Shown piece after piece: positions 1-5,471 of a stretch of DNA of 5,471 nt (within the stretch, counting starts at the first letter, position 1; every line of letters begins with the position of its first letter). The stretch covers positions 1 through 5,471 of the forward strand of contig JAEYVD010000166.1 of assembly GCA_023432075.1 (NCBI GenBank), written 5' to 3'. Source of the DNA: Pseudomonadota bacterium (GTDB lineage: Bacteria; Pseudomonadota; Gammaproteobacteria; Burkholderiales; Burkholderiaceae_B). The notes below the pieces were generated by a model, which worked only from the letters and a program-made list of their open reading frames with translations, did no database searches and was not told where the DNA came from. The position numbers were made by a program, and so were the translations under genes.

Positions 1-874
1 GATCGGCCTCGGCCACGGCGGCCAGGCGGGCGTGTTCCAGCGCGTCGGTGGCCTGGATGGCGGCGGCCACGGCAGCGAAGTCGGCGTCGCCCGTCTTGAT
101 GGCGTCGCGGATCAGCTGCTGCTGCTCGGGCGTGCCCACTTCCATGACGCGGATCAGCGGCAGGGTCGGCTTGCCTTCGCGCAGGTCGTCGCCCACGTTC
201 TTGCCCAGGGCAGCGGCGTCGCCGCTGTAGTCCAGCACGTCGTCGACCAGCTGGAACGCGGTGCCCACATGGCGGCCATAGGCGGCCGCGGCGGCTTCCT
301 GCTCGGGCGTGGCGCCCGCCAGCACGGCGCCCACCTGGGCGGCGGCTTCGAACAACTTGGCCGTCTTGTAGCGCACCACCTGCAGGTAACGCTCTTGCGA
401 GACGTCCGGGTCATGCACGTTCAGAAGCTGCAGCACCTCGCCTTCGGCGATCACGGTGGTGGCTTCGGACAGGATGCTCATGATGCGCATCGAGTCGGCC
501 TCGACCATCATCTCGAACGACCGCGAGTACAGGTAGTCGCCCACCAGCACGCTGGCCGCGTTGCCGAACACCGCGTTGGCGGTTTCACGGCCGCGGCGCA
601 GGTCGGATTCGTCGACGACATCGTCGTGCAGCAGCGTGGCGGTGTGGATGAATTCCACCACGGCGGCCAGCAGCTGGTGGTGGGTGCCTTCGTAGCCCAG
701 GGCACGCGCCACCATCAGCACCATGGCCGGGCGCATGCGCTTGCCGCCCGCCCCAATGATGTAGTCGCCAATCGTGCGGATCAGAACCACATCGGAATTC
801 AGCCGCTCGCGGATAACCGCATCGACGGCTTTCATATCGTCAGCAATGGGGGCAATGAGCGCGGGGAGATTCAA
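1..874 (-). CDS. ispB: Octaprenyl diphosphate synthase IspB (partial, C-terminus beyond window)
   Basis: Trans-polyprenyl diphosphate synthase that extends farnesyl diphosphate with isopentenyl diphosphate to make the C40 side chain of ubiquinone; cytosolic. The 291 visible codons show GGKRMRP at residues 43-49, the first Asp-rich motif DDVVD at 84-88 (context LLHDDVVDESD) and the second, DDVLD, at 211-215 (context FQLVDDVLDY). Both bind the Mg-diphosphate substrates. The residue five before the first motif is Ala79, a small residue typical of long-chain enzymes. E. coli IspB has 323 residues, so about 30 are missing past the window edge. The start is chosen as TTG at 872-874: the protein then begins (M)NLPALIAPIADDM, in register with E. 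coli MNLEKINELTAQDM. The first in-frame ATG (833-835) would remove 13 conserved residues. No good Shine-Dalgarno is visible. Family assignment is very secure; the start is likely. It is transcribed away from rplU. Confidence 0.96.
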   Translation of the reverse strand, partial: MNLPALIAPIADDMKAVDAVIRERLNSDVVLIRTIGDYIIGAGGKRMRPAMVLMVARALGYEGTHHQLLAAVVEFIHTATLLHDDVVDESDLRRGRETANAVFGNAASVLVGDYLYSRSFEMMVEADSMRIMSILSEATTVIAEGEVLQLLNVHDPDVSQERYLQVVRYKTAKLFEAAAQVGAVLAGATPEQEAAAAAYGRHVGTAFQLVDDVLDYSGDAAALGKNVGDDLREGKPTLPLIRVMEVGTPEQQQLIRDAIKTGDADFAAVAAAIQATDALEHARLAAVAEAD

Positions 875-897
875 GACGTATCCGACAAGTGTGAAGC

Positions 898-937
898 GAG
901 CCGCGTGACGGCTCTTACCGCTGGGCCCGCCAGCGGT
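898..937 (-). other. Two tandem stem-loops in the presumed ispB leader
   Basis: Two perfect inverted repeats lie back to back between the TATAAT box and the TTG start of ispB. The first has arms ACCGCTGG (917-924) and CCAGCGGT (930-937), an 8-bp stem with a 5-nt loop. The second has arms GAGCCG (898-903) and CGGCTC (909-914), a 6-bp stem with a 5-nt loop. Neither is followed by a T-run on the minus strand, so they are not intrinsic terminators. They could shape ispB translation or message stability; that role is inference. Confidence 0.45.
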
Positions 938-958
938 CGGCGGGGGATTCGACCACGG

Positions 959-986
959 ATTATACGGGGAGTGCGCGGGAAGTCCG
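959..986 (-). promoter_or_regulatory. Probable ispB promoter
   Basis: On the minus strand a perfect TATAAT -10 box lies at 959-964. The best -35 is CGGACT at 981-986 (3 of 6 consensus positions) with a 16-bp spacer. Transcription would start near 952, giving a leader of about 78 nt before the TTG start. The perfect AT-rich hexamer stands out in very GC-rich surroundings; the weak -35 lowers certainty. Confidence 0.55.
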
Positions 987-992
987 GCCGCC

Positions 993-1008
993 CGCGGCCC
1001 GGGCCGCG
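993..1008. repeat. 16-bp perfect palindrome in the FAH-ispB gap
   Basis: CGCGGCCCGGGCCGCG is a perfect palindrome of only G and C, 29 bp upstream of the ispB -10 box. No T-run follows it on either strand. It could be a protein-binding site or part of a GC-rich structure downstream of the FAH-family gene, but chance palindromes are more common in DNA of this composition. Confidence 0.4.
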
Positions 1009-1039
1009 CAGCCCGGCGCCAGACGCCCCACCCGGGTCG

Positions 1040-1056
1040 GATCCGCGGGCCGGATC
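1040..1056 (-). other. Hairpin overlapping the stop codon of the FAH-family gene
   Basis: Inverted repeat GATCCG (1040-1045) / CGGATC (1051-1056) with a 5-nt loop; it reaches into the TGA stop at 1055-1057. No T-run follows on the minus strand, so I see no classical intrinsic terminator for the gene, and read-through toward ispB is possible. Confidence 0.35.
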
Positions 1057-2224
1057 AGCGCCCGTGCGGCAGCAGGCCCCGCGCCATCAGGTTCGTGTAG
1101 AGCGCACGCACGCCGAAGGTCCAGGGCGGGATTTCCGTGGCCAGTTGCACCTCGTTCACGAGCGCGCCCAGGCGCTCCGAGCCAATGACCACCCGATCGC
1201 CGGCCACGTGCGTGAACCCGGTGCCCGGACCTTTGCGATCCTTGGTGGGCGAGAACATGGTGCCCAGGAACAGCATGAAGCCGTCGGGGTACTGATGGTG
1301 CGCGCCGTGGGTCTGGCGCACCAGGTCCAGCGGATCGCGGCTGATCTCACGCATGTGGCTGACGCCGTCCAGCGTGAAACCGTCGGGCCCTTCGATATGC
1401 AGCGAGACATCGGCGCCCCGCACGCTGTCCAGCGTGAAGCCGCCATCGAACAGCCGGATGAACGGCCCAATGGCGCAGGAACCGTTGTTGTCCTTGGCCT
1501 TGGTCAGGAGCAGGGCGCTGCGGCCTTCGATGTCGCGCAGGTTCACATCGTTGCCCAGCGTGGCGCCAACCACCTCGCCCCGGCTGTCGACGGCCAGCAC
1601 GATTTCAGGTTCGGGATTGTTCCACTGCGACTCGGGCAGCACGCCGATCCGCGCACCGAAGCCCACCGAGGCCATAGGCGGCGTCTTGGAGAAGACTTCG
1701 GCATCGGGGCCGATGCCCACTTCCAGATACTGCGACCATTGGCCGCGCTCGACCATTTCGGCTTTCAGGCGGATCGCTTCGGGCGATCCCGGGCGCAGCC
1801 GGGACAGATCGGAGCCGATCAGCGCCTGCATGCGCACGCGGATTTCCTCGGCGCGGCCGGCGTCGCCGCCCGCCTCTTCCTCGATCAGGCGTTCCAAGAG
1901 GCTGATGGCGAAGGTCACGCCCGCCGCCTTCACCGGTTGCAGGTCGCACGGCGCCAGCAGTCGCGGCCCGTTCGCGCCTTGCAGCGTGGCGTCCATGAGC
2001 GCATGCGCGTCACCCAACGACTCGCCCTTCGCCTCGCGCGCCAGCGACACGCGCTCGGGATGGTCCAGCAGGTCGGACACGGTCGGCGCCGTGGCGGTGA
2101 TGTCGACGACTTCTCCCCCACGCACCACGACCACGCTCGGGCCGCCGACGGGATCGGGCCGCCACACGCGCCCCACAAGCAAAGCGTCGGACAGATCGGC
2201 GGGCAGCAGGTTGTTGGGGTTCAT
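1055..2224 (-). CDS. Fumarylacetoacetate hydrolase superfamily protein, XylX-like (probable 2-keto-3-deoxy-pentonate dehydratase)
   Basis: A complete 389-residue protein. The C-terminal two thirds carry the FAH fold metal site: the ExE pair Glu205/Glu207 in WNNPEPEIVL, and Asp226 in GNDVNLRD, followed by EGRSALLLTKAKDNN and QYPDGFMLFLGTMFSP. The N-terminal ~100 residues form the smaller lid-type domain (VVVVRGGEVVDITATAPTVSDLL). Length and these blocks resemble, from memory, the Caulobacter XylX group, which dehydrates 2-keto-3-deoxy-D-xylonate to alpha-ketoglutarate semialdehyde in non-phosphorylative pentose catabolism. FAH members also include hydrolases and decarboxylases, so superfamily is secure and substrate is inferred. 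The ATG at 2222-2224 is preceded by GAGGAG (2230-2235) five bases away. It diverges from an IclR-type regulator, which probably controls it. No other sugar-acid gene is in view, so the rest of a pathway would lie elsewhere. No signal peptide or membrane segment; expected cytosolic. Confidence 0.88.
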   Translation of the reverse strand: MNPNNLLPADLSDALLVGRVWRPDPVGGPSVVVVRGGEVVDITATAPTVSDLLDHPERVSLAREAKGESLGDAHALMDATLQGANGPRLLAPCDLQPVKAAGVTFAISLLERLIEEEAGGDAGRAEEIRVRMQALIGSDLSRLRPGSPEAIRLKAEMVERGQWSQYLEVGIGPDAEVFSKTPPMASVGFGARIGVLPESQWNNPEPEIVLAVDSRGEVVGATLGNDVNLRDIEGRSALLLTKAKDNNGSCAIGPFIRLFDGGFTLDSVRGADVSLHIEGPDGFTLDGVSHMREISRDPLDLVRQTHGAHHQYPDGFMLFLGTMFSPTKDRKGPGTGFTHVAGDRVVIGSERLGALVNEVQLATEIPPWTFGVRALYTNLMARGLLPHGR

Positions 2225-2302
2225 GGTGTCTCCTCGCGTTGGTGCCCTGCCGGCGGCGGGCGCGTGTTCTATGCCGGCGAACGGGGCCGGCGGGCCGCAG
2301 CC

Positions 2303-2331
2303 AGTCTAGGAGACTTCATTTATCATGTCCA
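2303..2331 (-). promoter_or_regulatory. Candidate promoter of the FAH-family gene
   Basis: On the minus strand TGGACA (2326-2331, 5 of 6 matches to TTGACA) is followed after exactly 17 bp by TAGACT (2303-2308, 4 of 6 matches to TATAAT). Transcription would start near 2296, leaving a leader of about 70 nt. The -35 is overlapped by the upstream operator-like repeat at 2328-2341, which is consistent with repression or contact activation by the divergent IclR protein. Confidence 0.5.
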
Positions 2332-2341
2332 ACATCTTGAA
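2328..2341. promoter_or_regulatory. Operator-like imperfect inverted repeat, site 1
   Basis: TCCAACATCTTGAA is an imperfect 14-bp inverted repeat that resembles the perfect palindrome 20 bp downstream: TGTCCAACAT here (2326-2335) matches TGTCCAATAT there (2346-2355) at nine of ten positions. It overlaps the -35 of the candidate promoter of the FAH-family gene. IclR-family proteins commonly bind short AT-rich palindromes of this size in divergent regions; assignment to this IclR protein is inference from position. Confidence 0.5.
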
Positions 2342-2347
2342 TATCTG

Positions 2348-2361
2348 TCCAATATATTGGA
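2348..2361. promoter_or_regulatory. Operator-like perfect palindrome, site 2
   Basis: TCCAATATATTGGA is a perfect 14-bp palindrome ending three bases before the ATG of the IclR-type gene. Its centre is 20 bp, close to two helical turns, from that of site 1, so two dimers could bind the same DNA face cooperatively. Its position over the translation start region suggests autoregulation of the regulator. Confidence 0.6.
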
Positions 2362-2364
2362 ATT

Positions 2365-3123
2365 ATGGCTGCCGATTACGACGTTCCCGCCATACGCCGC
2401 ACCCACGACATCCTGCGCGTGCTGGCCGGCCGCCCCGCCCCGGTAAAGGCCGCCGAACTGGCCCGCGCCTGCCAGATGCCAAAGAGCACGCTGTATCTGC
2501 TGCTGGACTGCCTTGAGCAACGGCGCTGGGTCGAGCGCCTGGATGGGGGATACATCGTCGGACTGGAACTGATGGCGCTGGGCGCCGCGTACCTGCGCCA
2601 CGACGGGCTTCAGACGGCCTTTCATCAGGCGGCCGGCGCCTTCGTGGCCCGCTGCAACGAGGTCGTGCAGCTGGCCGCGCTCGATGGCTTTGACGTGGTC
2701 TATCTGGCGCGGGAGGACGCGCGCCGGCCCGTGCGCCTGGTGTCGGACCTGGGACTGCGGCTGCCCGCGCACGCGTGCGCGCTGGGCAAGGCCCTGTTGG
2801 CCAGCCTGCCGCCCGAGGACCTGGCCGCCCGGCTGCCCGAGACGCTGCCCCGCGTCACCGACCGCACGATCGCCGACATCGCGCACTTGCACCGCGAACT
2901 GGACGACGTGCGGCGCCAAGGCCTGGCCCATGACCGGGAGGAAGTCGCCACCGGTCTCGTATGCTTTGCAGCCTTCGTCGGCGTGACCCCGCTGGGCAAG
3001 CGGGTGGCGGTCAGCACGTCCATTCCCACCGACCGCCTGGACGACGCCCACCGGCAAGCGGCCACTGAGGGCATTCGCCGCGTGGCGCGCGACATTGCAC
3101 TACGCGTGATTCCGGGCGCCTGA
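2365..3123 (+). CDS. IclR-family transcriptional regulator
   Basis: A complete 252-residue DNA-binding regulator with the IclR two-domain plan. The N-terminal winged helix-turn-helix covers about residues 8-70, with the helix-turn-helix at 27-50 (KAAELARACQMPKSTLYLLLDCL). The C-terminal ligand domain has the family blocks LPAHACALGKALLASL (133-148) and GLAHDREEVATGLVCFAAFV (186-205). Length is typical (about 240-280). The start is ATG 2365-2367: an in-frame TGA at 2338-2340 bars a longer protein and the N-terminus PAIRRTHDILRVL fits the family. There is no proper Shine-Dalgarno; only GGA three bases before ATG. It diverges from the FAH-family enzyme across a 140-bp region with two operator-like repeats, so it probably regulates that gene and itself. 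The ligand, perhaps a sugar acid or keto-deoxy acid, is not shown by the sequence. No terminator is seen between it and rplU. Confidence 0.93.
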   Translation: MAADYDVPAIRRTHDILRVLAGRPAPVKAAELARACQMPKSTLYLLLDCLEQRRWVERLDGGYIVGLELMALGAAYLRHDGLQTAFHQAAGAFVARCNEVVQLAALDGFDVVYLAREDARRPVRLVSDLGLRLPAHACALGKALLASLPPEDLAARLPETLPRVTDRTIADIAHLHRELDDVRRQGLAHDREEVATGLVCFAAFVGVTPLGKRVAVSTSIPTDRLDDAHRQAATEGIRRVARDIALRVIPGA

Positions 3124-3165
3124 AGCCTTCACGCCACACCTAAGCCCTTAGCCTGCAACAGCTTT

Positions 3166-3194
3166 TTGACTTTCTAAAAGTCCCAGGCTAATAT
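3166..3194 (+). promoter_or_regulatory. Strong sigma70-type promoter of rplU-rpmA
   Basis: TTGACT (3166-3171, 5 of 6) and TAATAT (3189-3194, 4 of 6) are separated by the optimal 17 bp, with a run of five T ending inside the -35. Transcription should start near 3201, giving an rplU leader of about 180 nt. This is the best promoter in the window, as expected for a ribosomal protein operon. Confidence 0.8.
3168..3182. repeat. 15-bp inverted repeat inside the rplU promoter
   Basis: GACTTT (3168-3173) and AAAGTC (3177-3182) form a perfect inverted repeat around a 3-nt centre. It begins within the -35 hexamer and fills most of the spacer. A dimeric protein bound here would block RNA polymerase, so it is a candidate operator; no known binder is recognised. 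Confidence 0.4.
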
Positions 3195-3200
3195 CTCGGA

Positions 3201-3380
3201 TTCGGTCAGCAATGGCCGAATTACGTCGGTTGTTCGTGCACGCCGCCTGGCATCATCGCAAGTCCTGATTCAGCGGATTTGCGGCTAGTACCAGCACTGG
3301 TACGGCAGGCCAGCACGGCATTCTTGCCCAGCAGGGCAGGCAGCACGAACGAACCCATTTACCTATTTAAGGAATACCCC
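3201..3380 (+). promoter_or_regulatory. Structured 5' leader of the rplU-rpmA operon
   Basis: The predicted transcript leader is about 180 nt, long for one gene. It opens with a 7-bp stem containing one G-U pair (3201-3207 with 3214-3220, 6-nt loop). A second hairpin has arms GTACCA/TGGTAC (3288-3293, 3298-3303, loop GCAC) and a third has arms TGCCC/GGGCA (3325-3329, 3334-3338, loop AGCA). A near-exact direct repeat, GGCAGGC(C)AGCACG, lies at 3304-3317 and 3335-3347. Autogenous control by L21 or another ribosomal protein is possible. L21 leaders are known in Firmicutes, but I do not recognise that motif here. Confidence 0.45.
3369..3374 (+). promoter_or_regulatory. Ribosome binding site that fixes the rplU start
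   Basis: AAGGAA lies six bases before ATG 3381. It supports the short, family-length L21 start over an in-frame upstream TTG at 3279 that would add 34 unrelated residues. Confidence 0.8.
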
Positions 3381-3692
3381 ATGTACGCGGTCGTAAAAAC
3401 CGGTGGCAAGCAGTATCGCGTTGCCGCTGGCGAAAAACTCAAGATAGAACAGATACCGGCTGACATTGGGCAAGAAATCACCCTGGACCAAGTGCTGTCC
3501 GTGGGCGAAGGCGACCAACTGAAAGTTGGCACGCCCCTCGTCTCCGGCGCCGTGGTCAAGGCAACGGTTCTTGCGCAAGGCCGCCACGACAAGGTCAAGA
3601 TCTTCAAGATGCGCCGTCGCAAGCACTATCAGAAGCGTCAGGGCCACCGTCAGAACTACACCGAAATCCGCATCGAAGCCATCACGGCTTAA
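3381..3692 (+). CDS. rplU: 50S ribosomal protein L21
   Basis: Structural protein of the large ribosomal subunit that binds 23S rRNA. The protein is 103 residues, exactly the usual bacterial length. It starts with the family signature [14 protein letters not shown] and carries the basic RNA-binding segment [19 protein letters not shown] (73-91), then NYTEIRI near the C-terminus. The ATG at 3381 is supported by AAGGAA six bases upstream. It is first in a two-gene operon with rpmA, 34 bp downstream, and is driven by the strong promoter at 3166-3194 through a long structured leader. Nothing is truncated or unusual in the protein. Confidence 0.99.
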   Translation: MYAVVKTGGKQYRVAAGEKLKIEQIPADIGQEITLDQVLSVGEGDQLKVGTPLVSGAVVKATVLAQGRHDKVKIFKMRRRKHYQKRQGHRQNYTEIRIEAITA

Positions 3693-3726
3693 GAAGCGAC
3701 TCGGTACCACTTAGCAGGAGCTAAAC

Positions 3727-3987
3727 ATGGCACAGAAAAAGGGCGGCGGCTCTACGCGGAACGGACGCGACTCAGAATCGAAGCGTCTGGGCGTCAAGGC
3801 ATTCGGCGGCGAATTGATTCCCGCTGGTTCGATCATCGTGCGTCAGCGCGGTACTCGCTTCCACGCTGGCGTGAACGTCGGCATGGGCAAGGACCACACC
3901 CTGTTCGCGCTGATCGACGGCAAGGTTCAATTCGGCTTCAAGGGCGCATTGAACAAGCAGACCGTTTCGATCGTCGCTGCCGAGTAA
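3727..3987 (+). CDS. rpmA: 50S ribosomal protein L27
   Basis: Large-subunit protein whose flexible N-terminus reaches the peptidyl transferase centre and helps position tRNA. The 86 residues start [24 protein letters not shown], the conserved L27 N-terminus. Then follow [18 protein letters not shown] (27-44) and [17 protein letters not shown] (46-62). Length is standard. There is no N-terminal extension of the kind cleaved by Prp protease in Firmicutes, so the mature end forms directly after Met removal. AGGAG (3716-3720) precedes the ATG by six bases. It follows rplU after 34 bp and is last in the operon; an intrinsic terminator lies about 80 bp downstream. Confidence 0.99.
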   Translation: MAQKKGGGSTRNGRDSESKRLGVKAFGGELIPAGSIIVRQRGTRFHAGVNVGMGKDHTLFALIDGKVQFGFKGALNKQTVSIVAAE

Positions 3988-5325
<1,338 letters not shown>

Positions 5326-5380
5326 GCCATAATCGCAGTCCTTCCGATTACGCTTTTTTTCGCCGCAGCCGGCCGCCATC
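5326..5380 (+). promoter_or_regulatory. obgE-proB intergenic region with a possible -10 box
   Basis: CATAAT (5328-5333) matches five of six positions of a -10 box, but no acceptable -35 lies 16-18 bp upstream in the obgE 3' end. A run of seven T (5354-5360) lacks a hairpin before it, so it is not a terminator. proB may be co-transcribed with obgE, with or without extra initiation here. Confidence 0.25.
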
Positions 5381-5471
5381 ATGTCTGCTGAATCACCTGC
5401 CGTTTCCGTCGTCACCCACGCCCAGCGCATCGTCGCCAAAGTCGGCTCATCGCTGGTCACCAACGAAGGCC
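5381..5471 (+). CDS. proB: Glutamate 5-kinase ProB (partial, N-terminus only)
   Basis: Catalyses ATP-dependent phosphorylation of glutamate to glutamyl 5-phosphate, the first and feedback-controlled step of proline synthesis. Only 30 codons are visible. They contain QRIVAKVGSSLVTNEG (15-30), the start of the amino-acid-kinase fold, with the Lys20 and Gly22-Ser-Ser segment that contacts ATP phosphates in this family. The position after obgE matches the common betaproteobacterial order. The ATG at 5381 gives MSAESPAVSVVTHAQ before the core; no Shine-Dalgarno is visible, but no better start exists. Most of the protein, including any PUA domain, lies past the window. Confidence 0.93.
   Translation, partial: MSAESPAVSVVTHAQRIVAKVGSSLVTNEG

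Noticed and set aside
930..965. A tRNA T-arm-like stretch (GGTCGAATCC on the minus strand)
   Set aside because: No acceptor, D or anticodon arms can be built around it; likely chance.
1353..2309. A 318-codon plus-strand open frame inside the FAH-family gene
   Set aside because: Ser/Arg/Pro-rich shadow frame with no domain; the minus-strand enzyme explains the region.
32..2446. An 804-codon plus-strand open frame covering ispB and the FAH-family gene in antisense
   Set aside because: It crosses two clearly recognised minus-strand genes and their intergenic region; its His/Gln/Ala/Val-rich, low-complexity protein is the usual antisense shadow of GC-rich coding DNA.
3140..3151. CTAAG-CC-CTTAG repeat as a terminator after the IclR-type gene
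   Set aside because: Five-base arms with a 2-nt centre cannot form a stable hairpin and no T-run follows directly.
3279..3380. N-terminal extension of rplU from an upstream TTG
   Set aside because: L21 proteins begin at [14 protein letters not shown], and AAGGAA sits six bases before ATG 3381.
5354..5360. Seven-T run as a terminator after obgE
   Set aside because: No GC-rich hairpin directly precedes it.

Overview
The window reads as a high-GC betaproteobacterial chromosome segment, most likely from the Alcaligenaceae (Achromobacter/Bordetella type). This rests on the rplU-rpmA-obgE-proB order, the strong GC bias at third codon positions and protein sequences close to that family as I remember them. 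The genus is an inference. I see no mobile element, phage gene, CRISPR array, rRNA or tRNA.

Layout: (1) 1-874, minus strand: ispB, octaprenyl diphosphate synthase, cut at its C-terminus by the window edge; it appears to start at TTG. (2) 875-1054: a GC-rich gap with a perfect TATAAT box for ispB, two hairpins in the presumed ispB leader, a 16-bp palindrome and a hairpin over the stop of the next gene. (3) 1055-2224, minus strand: a 389-residue fumarylacetoacetate-hydrolase-superfamily enzyme resembling 2-keto-3-deoxy-pentonate dehydratases (XylX type). (4) 2225-2364: a divergent control region with two operator-like inverted repeats exactly 20 bp apart. (5) 2365-3123, plus strand: an IclR-family regulator. 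(6) 3124-3380: a strong sigma70-type promoter (TTGACT-17-TAATAT) and a structured leader of about 180 nt. (7) 3381-3987: rplU and rpmA, ribosomal proteins L21 and L27, followed by a strong intrinsic terminator at 4066-4097. (8) 4189-5325: obgE, the ribosome-assembly GTPase. (9) 5381 to the end: the first 30 codons of proB, glutamate 5-kinase.

Two functional blocks are interleaved. The outer block is housekeeping: quinone side-chain synthesis (ispB) facing away from a ribosome and growth block (rplU, rpmA, obgE, proB). In E. coli and many other proteobacteria ispB and rplU are direct divergent neighbours. Here a divergent catabolic pair, the FAH-superfamily enzyme and its probable IclR regulator, sits between them. 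The two operator-like sites lie on the -35 of the best promoter for the enzyme and directly in front of the regulator's ATG, which suggests joint control of both genes, probably by a sugar-acid-derived ligand.

No wholly new system is evident. The most interesting signals are the tandem operators, the unusual rplU promoter and leader (palindrome in the promoter spacer, hairpins, possible 18-codon upstream ORF) and the structured leader of ispB.
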